DNA of 64,000 nucleotides from Prunella strophiata (GCA_036583965.1 JAZBQD010000014.1:62278395-62342394), one strand, 5' to 3'. Positions 1-15,068 are shown, counted from the stretch's first letter. Notes: generated from the sequence alone by a model not told the origin. Made by a program: numbers and translations.

Positions 1-3000
1 GTTTTCTAGAGCCAAGCAATCACTTGGAAACACTCAGTCCTCAGAGAAGACACTTACAATATTTTTCATAATATCTGAGCCAATAACTTTTTCGTGTTAA
101 ATTACTGATATGTTTCACATAAATGTAACAGTATTCAGCCACAACAAAGGACTCATACAGTCAAAACCCGAGTTCAAACACTTATAATTTGCCTTCCAGG
201 ACAGAAAGTAAACCATCTATACACTATTTAAACAAAAAAGTTGTTTCTAACCATGTCACTGAAGCTTTACAAGCATTTCTAGTTCATCATCTTGCATCAA
301 GACTGCAAGAAGCTCATGTCCTAGTGGTCCCTCACTTTTTCTTTTTCTTGACAACAAACTGTAATTTTCTTTCTTGAGGATCAGGGTCCCACTGAAGCCA
401 ATCTCATTTAAAAAAAGTAAGGTAATGTAATATCCTCCCTACCCTTATCTTCCTCTCAACTCTAGGCTCACCTGAAAGACTTTCAACAGATTTTCACTGA
501 TTCTTCTCTTTACTTTCCTTTTGGAGAGAAGATAAAAAAGAAACATAATTCTACAAGCAGATAAACATTCCATGATACTGTTCATACTACTGTAATTCCT
601 GCTGCTAAAAATAAATTTCTTTCCAACTTCTTAATAATACCTTGGTTTCCATAATTTCCAAATTTTCTTTACATTTGCTAAACGTGTCCTCCAGATATAT
701 TTCCCCTACCTTTATTTCCATAGATACATAGCCTTGCTCTACCTGTAATTATTAGCAATGCAGAAATTGAATACTAGATTTTGATCATAACTTCTCCTAA
801 GCTTTTTTTAACCCTGCACCTACACTGTTTATTAAATATACCTGCAAAAACACTTTTTAATTCACTTGCTCCCTGAATATGGAAGATGCAAGATAATGAT
901 CTACCATTAAGGAATGCTAATGATTTTCCACTAAGGAACATTGCTACCAAGATGTGTTTATCTGCAGCTATCATTTCTCCCTTTTTCTTGAAAATGAACC
1001 ATTCAATTTAAGAGAAACTGAAAGGTCATTTAGATAGATTGCTGTTAAGAGCATCAGGAAGCTCAGCACTCAGACTTAAACTTGCTCTTCTATCATTTTC
1101 AGCAACTAGGAAAAAACACCAAACCATGTCCCCTGCCAAAAAAAGGAATTACATGTATTTGTTTACTGTCTCACACAGCTATGATGCTGAGGAGCCTGAA
1201 CACCTAATTGCAACTACTGTGATTCATTACCTGAAATGCTTCAGGATTAAATCACTAAGAGAGGTTCTTATGCATTGCAGAGGAACCTGATTCTCTACCT
1301 CCTTTTTTATTTTTCAAATACTGAAAAAAAATTGCAGGCAGCTTCATATTTTCTCCTTAGTATTGTCCATTAAGGAAAATGAGAAAAGTAAGAAACAAAG
1401 TACATTGGCAAACCCCTTCATAAAGGAGTCCTCATTTCCTCTAGATCCACCAACAGAAATACTTCAGTTTCACTGATACCATGATCATGTTTAATTTCTC
1501 TCCCCAAGTAGTGATGTTGTTTGGAAAAACTAAGCATCACTGAACTTTTCTGGTTCAAAATTCAAAAACAGTAAAAAAGCCTGCTGTACCATCTGAATAT
1601 GCAATTTAATTTCAGGTCCACTAAAAACATTACAGTGAAATAATAAAGGAAACAAAGTCTAAGTTATTTTAAATAAAATTATTTAAGTTTTTGACAACTG
1701 AACAGAAATAAATTCCTAAAAAGCTAAAATTTCTAGCAAAGATAGTATAAGCATGACATGCCACCTGGCTGTAGAATCCACATTCCTCCTCCCTCCACTA
1801 GGATTTCAGGCTAAAGGTTTCCACCCATGGCATGTAATTTAATTTTTAAAATAAACTTAAGAAAGTAGTTCCCAGAAAGAAGGAACATCTCCCTGCATTT
1901 AAGATAGGTGCAATATGAACTGTAGAATAAAGGATGGACCATGTAGCAGAAAGGAAAAGGAGCCCTTTGATATATTGAAAATACTTTAAAAAAACTTTCT
2001 TTTCCCTCTAGTAGCCTATTTAAATATTTTAATAAGGAAGGTGTAAAGATTTTACCAGCTTAGGAGTAAGAGAGACAAAGTAAACAAGTTTGCAAGCACT
2101 GAGCTGTGGAATTCTATGAAAAACTGCTGTTAATAATCAACTGGAACAGAGGGGCATCATTCACAGATTTTTTTTTTAATCCACAACAATAATTTCATAG
2201 ACTGGGTGCAACATTTTTTCCTTTGAAATCAACTACTGTAGAAATCACCTTCCCTGAGTCTACTCAATGTGCAGAATGGCACAAGAGCAGGAGATGAGCT
2301 TTCAATTTTCCCAGAATATGATTCTGTTCTATCTTGTCTGCTCTTGACATTTAATTTCCAGTTCCTAAGCAGTAAATACTAGTTTGGATTTTTCCAAAGG
2401 CTAAGTGAATTTAAAAAGTACAGCAGCTCCTGACCTTTAACACATCTGTTGCTGTAAGGGAGTTTTCTCCTTTGTGTGGTTTTCTGCACCTCTGCAGATT
2501 TGAAATACATTTCTCCTGCACACAACCCACAATCACAAACAAATTACACTCTCTGTGTCAACATCTGAAACCAAGTCACTAAATCACGACGTGCTGGGAT
2601 GGAATTGCTGCCCCCATCATCTACTGCTCACTGCTATCAAAGCCTCTAACAGGATTAGTGGGAAAACAGCTGTATTACTCAGACATTTAAGCCCTTGCAA
2701 ACAGCATGGTTTTCTCCCTGCAACAAAGCACAGCACTTCAGATAAGGAACATGCAAATCCCAAAGGAAACCATGATATATTAACCCCTAGCTATCTTTTT
2801 ACAACTTAGCAGTTCATTGAACCTTTCTTTCCCTGGAAATAAATGCAGGACCTACATTTATGCAGTAGAACTAATGTTTTTAGCACATCTACATTTAAGT
2901 CTTTTTTTTCCCCAGGATTTCCTCATGTACAAGGCACAGTTTGTTAAATCATCCTGTCACTTTTAAGAAGTGATTGGCATGAGCTTAAATCCATGTCTTT

Positions 3001-3508
3001 CAGTTGTGGGAATGAATCATTGTGCATATGGACTTTGTGGGACAACATCTTGGCAGAGGTTAGCAGTGAAAGCAGCTCTCTAGTTAACTCAAAACCCCAC
3101 ACCAAAGACTCCATGGTTATTAAGCTAACAAGCCATAAAACAACTGTCACATTTTATGCCAAAAGATTCATGAGGGAAAGAAAACTTGTAGATAACTTCC
3201 AGGTAGTGTTAGTGTTTATATATCCATATGCTAATGCTGTATGAACTTAACATTTTCACCTAGCTTTTTGGACTTTTTCATTAGCTTATCATGTCTAATA
3301 CTGGGATGCTTCAGGAAGAAATGTTCTTAAGCAAAAACAATGCAATATTTTGAATAAATTTAAAAAAAAATATTGTATAAATCTGCATTTATTTCATCTA
3401 GAACAAAATGTTTAAGTTGATATTTTGCATGTTGAGTTTACTAAGAAAGCACTGGAGTTGGACTTTAGATAGACCTACTGCATTATGGAATATTTTGTGA
3501 ATCAAGAT

Positions 3509-3585
3509 GATAGAATCACAGAATCATTTATGTTGAAAAAGGCTTGAAAGTTTATCTAGCCCAACTGTTAAACTGATTCTGCCAA
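3509..3585 (-). mobile_element. CR1 LINE 3' end, fragment
   Basis: On the plus strand it reads tagaatcacagaatcattta, then a GTTGAAAAAGGCTT-like stretch, then CCAACTGTTAA. This is the reverse complement of the CR1 3' end of birds. Only about 75 bases are recognisable, as expected from 5' truncation and decay. Confidence 0.8.
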
Positions 3586-4870
3586 ATCTTTAAAAACAAA
3601 CAAAAAATCATTAAAATAAATCTTTAAACAAAGACCAAACTACTGTGTTCAATTCTCTCACTTATAGAATGCCTTATAGTAGTGCAACCATTTGTTTCCT
3701 ATCTATAGCATATGATTTCCTGCCTATTAGAGAAATAAAATATATATATATTGTGACTCCTCCACCACAATTCCATTAATAGATCATCTGAACACATTAC
3801 AGCATAGGTTATACCAAAGTAATTATAATACTGAAAAGTTTTAATAAGGACAACTTTAAATTATAAGGGAACAATATCAAATAGCAGTTTATGAAAGATT
3901 TAGAGATGCCATAGAGATGTCACAGAAATTATGCACATTTCTGTGATTGCTGCCCTCCACTGATGATGAAAACAACATGACAAAATATCCTTCTTTGTGA
4001 TGTGAACCTCTAAAGTTCATTCAAAGGGAAAAAAATGGCCCTTATATACTTTAAATAACAAACCCCTGGGGAAATGTACTGTAGAAAATATTTGAGGATT
4101 TCTGGTCCTTTCTTGACACAAATCCCAACCTTGAGGCCTCATTAGAATAATAGTGACCCTTAGCTAATAAAATACTCACAGCCTAAGGAAGGGTTAGCAT
4201 TAAGATACACTATTTCTGGTCATCTTGGAGCAAATGTAACAAAAGAGTTTGGAAATATTTGTAAATCAAGAGGTAGTAGGGGTTCAGATTTTCCAGCAGT
4301 GAAAACTGGCACAGCTCCACTGTACATAGTAATCAATTTCCATCAGTTTAGATTACAAGCTTTTCTCTGTTTTTTGGTTTTTTTTTGGGGGTTTTTTTTT
4401 TTTTTTTAATTGGCGAAACGAAGAAGATTTCAACTCCCCAATAACATTACAGAAAAGCTTACTTCCTTTAATAACAATAATAAAAAAGATCAGTTTGTGG
4501 TGGTTTTTTTTTTTTTGTTTGTTTGTTTGTTTAGTTTTTTTTTTCCACTGCAATTTAGACTAAGGAAAATGGTCTTATCCACTTTAACAAATGAAACACC
4601 ATTGAGAGTAAGCACTTGTCTGCTCCTTGCAGGAAGTTCTAGCTGGACTGTCAGCAAGCCATGAAGCAACAAGTGGTTTTAAAAAAGATTTCTTTTAGTT
4701 ATATTTCAGGTCTTTCTCCCTCAGGCTGGCTACAACATGACTCTAAAAGTTGAAAATTATCTCCAAAATCATTCCAGTTACTCATCACTGAGGCTGTCTC
4801 TTGTTATTAAGAATATGCCAGTGTTCTAATCCTTAATCCATAGAATCAAAACTCTACAGTTGAACAGCTT

Positions 4871-4874
<4 letters not shown>

Positions 4875-4905
<31 letters not shown>
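4875..4905 (+). repeat. A homopolymer, 31 bases
   Basis: 31 uninterrupted A residues. I found no recognisable retroposed body upstream and no clear target-site duplication. Confidence 0.95.
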
Positions 4906-4906
<1 letters not shown>

Positions 4907-5425
4907 GTGCAAAAAAGCTTTGCCCAAGGCTAGAGCATGACATCCAAGGTATTCAGCTGAAAATGGAAAATTTTCCATGCCTTCTTCATAGATTTCTTCC
5001 CTTTATTTTTTTATTTATTATGAGAAAAATTGTTTTTCCACCCATCAAATGGCAAAGAACTGTAGAACTTCTCAGAAACATCTCTTGGTCAGGTCAGATA
5101 TATGGCTCTACATGTATTGTCATTATGCATCAAACAACATGAGCAATACAAATATCTCTTGTGTAGAAAATCTGGGAACCAGCAATTATTTCGAGAGAAT
5201 TTGCATACACCAATCTAATGGGAGAGGTTTTATACAGACCATAGAATTATATTGGATAGGAGAATTGGGCTATAAAGGAGTTTATTTAAATTACTTTTGC
5301 CCTTCACTCAACTGTATTTGCAATATCAAATCTAGGACATTCATTTTATTTTATAAGAAAACAAACACAGTATATTTTAAAGTCTCTTTGCAGCCTAACA
5401 TTCAAGTATCTCACATCTGGTATTA

Positions 5426-6638
<1,213 letters not shown>

Positions 6639-6689
6639 GCATCCACTAAAATCAGCATGTCTTTGGGAGATGCTGCTCCTTGGATATAC
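6639..6689 (-). CDS. CACNA2D1: CACNA2D1 exon, first strand of the VWA domain, residues about 243-260
   Basis: This 51-nt micro-exon completes the split Trp codon (TG|G), encodes YIQGAASPKDMLILVD, and ends with GC, the first two bases of the next codon. The acceptor is tttatttatttcag and the donor gtaagtgt, both strong. It carries the hydrophobic first beta strand of the VWA domain (MLILVD). Its last Asp is the first residue of the metal ion-dependent adhesion site (MIDAS, DxSxS), which alpha2delta proteins use to contact the channel and promote trafficking. The codon after this Asp is GC|G, which reads Ala, where I recall Val in human. Confidence 0.97.
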
Positions 6690-7536
6690 CTGAAATAAAT
6701 AAATTGTATGAATGACACAAATTTGCATAAACATTTTTTGTGTGTAATGGAAGACACTCTGGGATCTCTAAACTCAAAGTAGCTGGACCAACGAGAACCT
6801 CCTATGTAGCTAGTACAAAATCCATGTGTTGTTATTTCCTCTCTTGCCGTGCCTCCTGGTAAATCTAATTCTAAACCACATTAGAGTAGGCTGGACATAA
6901 TCAAAATTCACTGTTTTCACGTAACTGAAAAACAGGAATGCCATTTCATAGCTACAGATCTTGATGACAGATGAATTATTACCCAGCCCAGCTTAGGCAG
7001 AAATACTTAGGCCTTTGGAAAAAATATGTCCAACTATATCCAAGCATCAATATGCTTTATTCTTGAAAGGATTACATAAAAAAATCATGAGAAGTAATCC
7101 CATCACTCTCCCATCTTTGACACATCTAGTGATTTTATTGCTGGTCTAAACCACTAAGGCATATTTTTAAATATTTGCAAAAAAATGGAAGAATGGTTGC
7201 GTCTAATACTCAGGATTATAATTGATTTGGGCCCAAAATAATTTTTTAACCTATTTGATAGTTATCCTCCTATTTGATAGTTATCCTCCTATGAAAAGTC
7301 TATGTAATCCAATAGTAAAACGACTATAGTGGATATTGCATAGCAAGGAATATAATTTGAATTTTTTTTTTTTTTGTTTTGTTTAGAAAAACCAACAAGT
7401 TTAAATAGAAAACAATACTTAAAAGTAAGTACTATTAAAACATACAGAAAAAAAAAAAGATTTTTACAGTAATAATACCTAGAAAGTAAGTGATGTAAAT
7501 ATATATATATACTGAACCTTTAAAAAGAAAGCTTAC
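6690..7536 (-). other. CACNA2D1 intron, 0.85 kb
   Basis: Short phase-2 intron within the Trp codon. It contains a perfect 19-bp tandem duplication (7251-7288) and a T run near 7364-7375. Nothing else seen. Confidence 0.93.
7251..7288 (+). repeat. 19-bp perfect tandem duplication
   Basis: The 19-base unit CTATTTGATAGTTATCCTC occurs twice head to tail without a mismatch. Confidence 0.95.
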
Positions 7537-7606
7537 CATGGTCTTCTGCGTACATCATACAGATCTATTTTGTTAGGAGTTCGACTTTTATCTACCCATG
7601 GGGAAG
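7537..7606 (-). CDS. CACNA2D1: CACNA2D1 exon with the RRR gabapentin-contact motif, residues about 220-243
   Basis: This 70-nt exon starts with the last two bases of an Ala codon (G|CT), encodes [18 protein letters not shown] and then RRRP, and ends with TG of a split Trp codon. The acceptor is tctttttag and the donor gtaagctt. The three consecutive arginines (codons CGC AGA AGA) match human R239 to R241. The last of them is R217 in mature numbering, whose loss is reported to abolish gabapentin binding in mammalian alpha2delta-1. The only visible difference from human is Asn to Lys in VDNS/VDKS. The motif is seen directly; drug binding in this species is inferred. Confidence 0.97.
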
Positions 7607-8125
7607 CTAAAAAGAAAAAAAAATTGCATGGGATAATATAAAACTTTATCTCAAGTATTTTTATTACAACAGTGGAATGAATCAGTGTCACAGACTGAAC
7701 TATATAAATATCAACATTTCATATGGATAAAAAAAGATGCTGCATTTGTGTAATATGTTGTTGAATTACCTAGACACCTTTATACATACTACCATATAAT
7801 ACAATGCAATAAAACTAAATATATGTATGTGTGCATGTATATATATATGTAAATGTGTGTATATATATGTATATGGCCAATTGTGTTGAAGAAACAGATA
7901 CTGATTATAACTGACCACTGATTTCAATGTAACCAAAAATTCAACCAAAACACTTCAGATAATGAAACAACTTTTTAAACAACTTACTTAATTTTAAAAT
8001 AAGCTAATTATTGCTGTACATAATAATGATATCTCAGTCATGAGCCTAAATAACTTTTCACTGACTCAAGAGCTTCACCTAAAAATGCATATTAGAAAAG
8101 TAACATGAAAGTAGCATATTGTCTG

Positions 8126-8146
8126 AAAAAAAAAAAAAAAAAAAAA
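8126..8146 (+). repeat. A homopolymer, 21 bases
   Basis: Uninterrupted A run in intronic DNA. Confidence 0.95.
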
Positions 8147-11100
8147 GAGATGCAAATATTTATGTCTCTGTAAAGAAAATGCTAAGAATGATGACCTTTT
8201 TCAAGTATTTAATCTAGGCTTTACCCTAATTTTCATCAAGGGCAAGAATTATTTCCTTACTGGAAAATAAAACAAACCTTTTAAAATCATGTGACAGCTT
8301 AACGAACACAAATAAAAATGTGAAAAGCTACAGGGAAATGAAGGAAATGTTCCACAATTTTTTCTCTCACTGTATGCCAAAGCCTTGGGGGTACTATTTC
8401 CTGGCATCAATCATTTTTCTTTCTAGGAAATAAAGAAATATATAGGCAGCTCCAGGATTCTTCACTGAAATATCGTATACCTAAAGGACAAAATGGAAGA
8501 TTCATATCTCCACCCATGAATATAAAAGACGTCCACCAGCTTTGAGCAGCAGCCTATTATTTTACAAAATGAACCCTTTCCTAAGAGACCAAACCATGAT
8601 CTGGCCTATCACTTATGGGAACCTTTAAGCTGAGTTTAATCCAGATTTAGCAGTACACATATGCAGCCACAGAGAACACTGAGTATTGCTGCACACCAGA
8701 AGAACCTCAAAATCTATACCAGTATTGTCTATGATTTCAGACTAGATCACCTGAGAGGTCCTTTGGAACCTGACAGGATATAAGTATTTGAAATTTTCAG
8801 AAAGGAGAGAACTTAATTTTTTGAGATGGATATATGCTAAAATTCTAACTTAAGTATTATTAGTTAGATATACACAGGTTAAATACGCCAGTATTTTATG
8901 AGCCTACAAGGTTAGCAAATGTTCAATGATGGATTTTGTTTGTCTCTGTCCAAGCTATCATTTCCACAGAAATTCCTTCTGAAAATCCATCTTTCATATA
9001 CATTCCCTGAGACTTGCAAAATCTGCATGTAATACATTCATTTCAGTTTGTATTATGAGTGGTTTAGGTAAAATAGCAAATATAAATCATGATACTGACC
9101 AAGGCTGCCATATCTTTGGCAAAACTTTCAGTCATTTCAGTGACATCCAGTTAAAAGACTATGCCCTACCAAATATGTCCCCCTTAATTGACACATAGCT
9201 TGAACAGCCTTCATAAAAGGAGAATTATCTTAATTTATGATCTGGGTTTATTTCGAAACAACAGAGAAAATTCAATTTAGGCTGATAATATTATTTTATT
9301 TTGCACAAAAGACAAGTTCAACTCCTTAAATGCATTTTGTAAAGCAAAAGGATGGTGGTTCAAGGAGAATTTGAACACAGGAGCTGAAGAAGGGCCCTTC
9401 TAACACCATTTCCATATAATAATGTGACAGTGAATGCTGGCAGAGGTAATCATTTAAAACTGAATAAATGTTCTACAGGCAGAATGACAGAATGGCCCTT
9501 TAGCTAACATAAATTATCTACTGAAAACCATCACAGGAACATTTAGCTAGAATTCATCTGATATCACAATCTTCACATCCTACTTTAAACTACAGGGTAA
9601 TTTTTCTAAGTCTAAACTAACATTTACAGAAATATGGGTTAAGATTTCATTTTAGCTGTGCTACAGAAGACCATGAGAAATAATTCAGATACTTTTCTCT
9701 GCAAAATTTGAGACCTACAAATAAATATATGTAGATGTAACACCACCTGACAGGTAAGCACATAGCATTGTTAAGGCCAACACCAGTTCTCTCAACAAAG
9801 CCCTTCAGAACCAGAGGCTTTAGACCAACCAGTGTGTGGCAAATCTTTCAGAAACATGAAGAGGCAAAATTTATACAGACTTCAACACCTAATAGCAAAA
9901 TTTGAAATGCCTGAAACTTTCCCTAGTACTTCTAAAAGCAACAAACAATTTTATAACAACACTTGAGGGGTTTTTAACTGGAATAAAAATCTCAACACAT
10001 TTAAAAATTCCTTTTCTTTGGTTTTGTTTTTTAAATATGGAGAGGATGCTCAAAATTTCTGGTCAAGACAGCAAAATGAAGGATGTGAAGACAATTTTTT
10101 CCAAATTTACGTACAGCAGAATTCCTTCAGTTAAACCTTGAGCTGCTCAGCCTTGGTCTCAGTTCTACCAAACTTTTCAGTAATAGCCTGGATTGCAGTG
10201 AGGCCCAAACTGTCTCTTTTTGGCTAAATCTATATTAGCAGGTTAAAAAGAACAATGGAAAGGAAGTCATTTACAAGAACTAGGCTAAAAACTCTAATAA
10301 CAGTACAATTACACACAAAATAAACTGAGCAGAAGTCCACTCAGCACACTACTTACAGCCTATCTGGTCCTTCTGGAGATTATGAATGAGATTGTGAATG
10401 GTAACACAGTTTTTGTTTTGGGTAGATAGACACAGTGGTGAACACAACAACTAAATTCTACTTTTTGCTCCTTAGTATGGCTCTTGCAGTACACACAGTC
10501 CTGGAATGACTGTCAGCAGCTTCAGGGAGATCTGGAGAAGGTCTTTAAAAACATTTTTTATTACCATGCTGTTAAACCACTATTTCCTGTGCCACATGTC
10601 AATAAGTTTTATTTTCCTAATAAATACATTGTTTTCTTTCCAGAAAAAATATAAGAAGCTTCTACATGCTTATGTTTCCATGACTGCACAATTTATCACA
10701 GGATATTAATGGCTGCTGGATCATACACTAATTATGATATATAATGTACTATGAGAAAACTTGTTCTATTGATCTTTCTGATGGTTTCTACAACAATTTG
10801 CATAATCTACTAGAAAGTCCCTGCAAGGCTCTGGCTCTGCACAGCATAAATAAGGACTCAACCCTTAGTATCTGAAATTTCATTCACACCTAAGAAATGC
10901 TGAATTCTCTCTCTTTCCTCAAGAATTAACATGACTAAATTACCCATTCATCCTAGTCTCTATCTGGAATAACACTTTTAATTTTAGATGGTTTTAAATG
11001 GCCTGAAATGTATTCACTGGTTTTGGTAACATTCTGAGTATTTATGGATATTGTTGAAATTGTTTTTAACAGGAAACTGAAATTCCCTTACGATATTTGA

Positions 11101-11982
11101 TCTCCAGTGATCATTTTTAACTTATCCTGATTTAAAATTTTTTAAAACAACCTTTTTAAAATATTATATATACTTTCTATGCAAAAATAGGTAAGTATGC
11201 ATTTATAATTATAGATGAAATAATTAGAGGGAAGGAGACCAATGAAGGAGATGTGTTGCTTTTTTGGCCCATATACAGAATACACTATAAAGCCATTTGG
11301 GAAAACTGGCTTATGTCTTACTGACAAAAGCTATTATGTGGTCTAAATAAAAGCAAAATGAAAAACAAAAAAAATATGATTACACTTTTCCCTCAAAACT
11401 TAAATTGATCAAGGATTTTGAGATTTACAGTTTTGTTTATATAATCTATTGTTTAATACATTTTTATAAGGTTATTTGGAACCTGGTTCATCCAATATCT
11501 TCAAGAAATCAGCCCCACCACAGTTCATTGTTGCATATGAGTATCTTTGAACTATGCCAACACTGCACTGTTCTCTGGTGCATACATTAGGCTTTACTCA
11601 TGTTCCCTTTTGATGATTTTCCTGTTTGGCATGTGGATAGATTTGATACTTTATAAATTATTCATTGGGTTTGATATCCCTCCCACTTCTGTTTGCATTA
11701 TTGAGATACAAGGACTGGATATAATTCAAGCAGGAGCAAGCCATGTTTTTCTGTTATTTCTGCCCATTTAGAGTAGAAATCCTCAGGTTTGTTGATAACA
11801 AGCAGAACTAATTAATGCACTATAGAGATTGCCACAGGGTAGAGCCTACATGAAAATCTTTGTTAGGAAAGGCAGACCTTGGCTACAAGCTCCCATTCTG
11901 AATTCATTAGTTGATTCCAGAGGCATAGGTGAGTGTCATGAGGGAAACTCTCCTGAAAGTTCTGCCCTGTTCTACTGGATAG

Positions 11983-12066
11983 GTATGCATGTGCAAGGAA
12001 CAGAGGGGCAGAGATTAATTAATAACAGCTTTACATCCCTTTACATTATTTATACATTTGAGAAAA
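11983..12066 (+). repeat. dispersed repeat, copy 1
   Basis: This copy shares about 84 bases with 15069-15150 in the same orientation, including CAGCTTTACATCCCTTTA and CATTTGAGAAAA. I could not assign it to a known family. Confidence 0.75.
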
Positions 12067-13470
12067 GAGGCCTAAAAGCTGATATTAAGATAGGTGACAA
12101 TACCAATTATCAAATCCCAGACTGCATCATTTTATTTTGACTCAAACTCCAACTTTTATCTCTTAAATTAACATTCATTTGGATATTCAAAACAATCCAA
12201 ACCACGGACTATTCAATTCCCTGAGCCAGATTCAGCAAAGTCTGCCCCAGACGGAGCAAAGTTATAAGTTACAGCATATACTTTGCAGATATTTCATACT
12301 TCTTTAAGTGAATTTATGTGAAAAAAAAACTGATTTCAGATATGTGATAGCCCAGACTATTTGAGAAATGTGATATTCCTCAATTTTCTATTCAGAAAGA
12401 GGTCAATTTAATTTCAGTGTAGCAGCAGCACTTTTGTAGAATTCCTTAGCTGTTTTTCAGTAAAAGGTGAGACATGGTAACTAAAAATATGAAACAGTCA
12501 TAACTTTAAAAGCCCCTAACATTAATAATCATAAAGTGATTTTCAACTGCAATAATTAGTTGCAGTTGAAATAATTCAGGATATCTGTACCATAATGATG
12601 CCTTGGATTAATTCTGGTTAGTACCATCCTCCCAAGGGAGGTATTGTTACTGACCAGCTCTGTGCTACCACACCAGATGTTCAGTCAGGACTGAATGCAG
12701 CCATTCCCTTGTGATTTTCTTCTCCTAGTGACTGAAATTGCCAGGACCTTAAAATGTGTTCAGATAAAATCTATCTGACATAGACAGGTCTGTGCAATAT
12801 CTTCTGTAACTTTCATAGCATCATCACAATGTAGAAAAGAGAGGATAATAATCTTGAAGTTTTTTAGAATGTATTACCCATGTGATAGTGGGTTATTATG
12901 CTATGGGCAATACTGCACTCAGTTTTATCACAAATCAGTTAAGCAAAGATTTGATATGGGAATAGTCCATACACAAACAAATCTATTGATTTTTGGTCCC
13001 CATGTACCAAAAAACCCAAGAGCGATTAGAATGTACAATACAGACTACAGTCTGCCACTTCAAATTAACCTCTTTCTGTTATCTTATTTCAGAGGCAAAC
13101 ATAAATGTGTTGCTTGCATTAGTTTCACCTAGACTAGTGACCATATCCCCAAAGAGGGTTGGAGTATCAGAGCTTGAGAAGAAGAAGAAGCAACAAGCTG
13201 TTTTTTTGGTCTGTTGTGGTTTTCCTTTTTCTCCTACAAAAGCAAATTCTGGAGATTTAAATCTGTATCATAAAGACACAAAGATGGCATGAATTTCAGC
13301 ATGAAGGCATGATGAGCTGCAGTATGTAATTTCATTAACTCACTAGAAGTTGCAGGTCATCATGTAACTCAGTGGATCTGCCTGTGTAACTGCAAAATTC
13401 AGCACATCCATTTTGAAAAATGAGCCATAACTAAACTTACTGTAAGATTTTTTCATATAATGAAACAAGG

Positions 13471-13792
13471 TTGTAGTGAGGTGGGTGTCAATCCCTTCTC
13501 TCAAGTAACAAGGGACCAGGATGAGAGGAAACAGCCTCAAGTTGTGCCAGGGGACATTTAGGTGGGATATTAGTAAAAATTTCTTGCCAGAAAGAGTTGT
13601 GAAGCATTGATACACAAAGTGCAGGAAAGTTGCAGTCACCATCCCTGGAAGTTGAAAAAATGTGTGGATGTGGAATTTGAGGACATGATTTAGTGGTAAA
13701 GGTGGTGGTGGTGGTGGTGGTGGTGCTGGGCTGATGGCTACATTTGATGATCTTAAAGGTATTTTCCACCAACAATTCTATAATGAGTATGG
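13471..13792 (+). mobile_element. CR1 LINE 3' segment with internal GGT expansion
   Basis: About 320 bases follow the CR1 3' region in order: gaggtgggtgtcaatcccttctc, GAGAGGAAACAGCCTCAAGTTG, GCCAGGGGACATTTAGGTGG, a TTTCTTGCC segment, GTCACCATCCCTGGAAGT, GACATGATTTAGTGGT, GCTGGGCTGATGG, then GATGATCTTAAAGGTATTTTCC and a degraded ATTCTATAATGAGTATG terminus. A run of about eight GGT units (13701-13725) sits where related copies have a short GTGGT sequence. Confidence 0.9.
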
Positions 13793-13841
13793 TTAGATCC
13801 AAATCATGTCAGTTCCTGTTCCTTCTCCCAGATTTCAAAGG

Positions 13842-13864
13842 AAAAAAAAAAAAAAAAAAAAAAA
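13842..13864 (+). repeat. A homopolymer, 23 bases
   Basis: Uninterrupted A run about 50 bases after the CR1 3' end. CR1 elements do not normally end in poly(A), so the two are probably independent. Confidence 0.95.
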
Positions 13865-14064
13865 GTGAACAACACTCAAAGAGGCTTATTTCTATGAAAA
13901 AGGAGAAGTATTCAACTCACACACACTAATGGCACTAATTGATAATTTATAAGCTGCATTACTAGGAAAGTGTTTGTGGTTTTACTTTGTTTGTCTACTT
14001 TAAAGGCTCCTTTAAACATTGAGCTGTTAACAGGAACTAACAGTTATAAAATATAAAACCTTTT

Positions 14065-14066
<2 letters not shown>

Positions 14067-14097
<31 letters not shown>
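14067..14097 (+). repeat. A homopolymer, 31 bases
   Basis: Uninterrupted A run, as long as the one at 4875. Confidence 0.95.
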
Positions 14098-14099
<2 letters not shown>

Positions 14100-14407
14100 C
14101 ATTCTCAGTTTTTTAAGGCTTTTGATTCATTTCGTATGGATTTTTTTAGGCTTTCCAGTCTCTTAGTATCTGCTTCAGTAATTACTTTCTCTGGAGAGTT
14201 CAATATCATGGCCACAACACTATTGCTTGCCATTAATTGCTAACACAAGAGCAGCTGTGCACAGCAAGTTCTTCATTTTGAGAGACAGCATTTTATTTTA
14301 TTAGAAATTGATTTTTAAAGTTCTTCTATTATTAATTTGTCTAAGCAGGGAATGCTCTAGTAGCTAAGTGAAACTTGATTCATCAATATCTGGAAACAGG
14401 TTAAGGG

Positions 14408-14520
14408 TTGGGTTTTAGTTTTGGGGATTTTTTTGGGTTTTTGTTGTTTTTTTTTGTTTGTTTGTTTGTTTTTGGTTTTTTTGTTTGTTTTTTTGTTTCT
14501 TTGGTTCTTTTTGTTTGTTG
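14408..14520 (+). repeat. TTTG/TTTTGG-rich simple repeat
   Basis: T and G low-complexity tract with GTTT units. A lysine/asparagine-rich frame on the minus strand here is only a translation of the repeat. Confidence 0.9.
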
Positions 14521-15068
14521 CTATTTTAATGAAGGATAAGACATAATCCTTATTCAGATAGCTCTGTTCTATCAATATTTTTAAGAATTTATAGACTCTG
14601 CTCTATACAAAATTTTGAAGACTTTAGGGACAAGATTATTTTTCTGGAAAATCATCAGTGAAATGCTGCTTTCTTTGTGTGAATTTTTGTATTTAATACC
14701 TCATAAGCTCAAATTCCATAGGAATAGCCCTAGTAAAATACTGGCATGAGCAATGCAAAGAGATTTTTTTTCTAATTAATTAAAATTTCCATCATATTAT
14801 ACCTATTTATTATATAGATAAAAAACAGGAAGACTAAGTAGAAGGTAAGTTTACAATAAAGAAAGGGAAGGAATGCAACAGTTCTTTTCACTTGTACTCT
14901 TCAGTACTCATATTACAAACATTCAGAGGATTACCAGACCTGCTGATATTTAAACTGAATTTTTGTATGAGTTAATGAACATAAATGCACACTCAATACT
15001 AAAAAAAATGTTGCTATGCATACCCCTGGCTTGAATACCTAACCTTCAGAGGATCACTGAAGAAGCCA

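Noticed and set aside
4800..4905. Possible processed pseudogene or SINE ending in the A31 run
   Set aside because: No coding or tRNA/7SL-like body could be recognised upstream and no target-site duplication was evident.
13488..13802. 104-codon minus-strand frame with a Thr run
   Set aside because: It is antisense to a CR1 copy; the Thr run comes from the GGT expansion.
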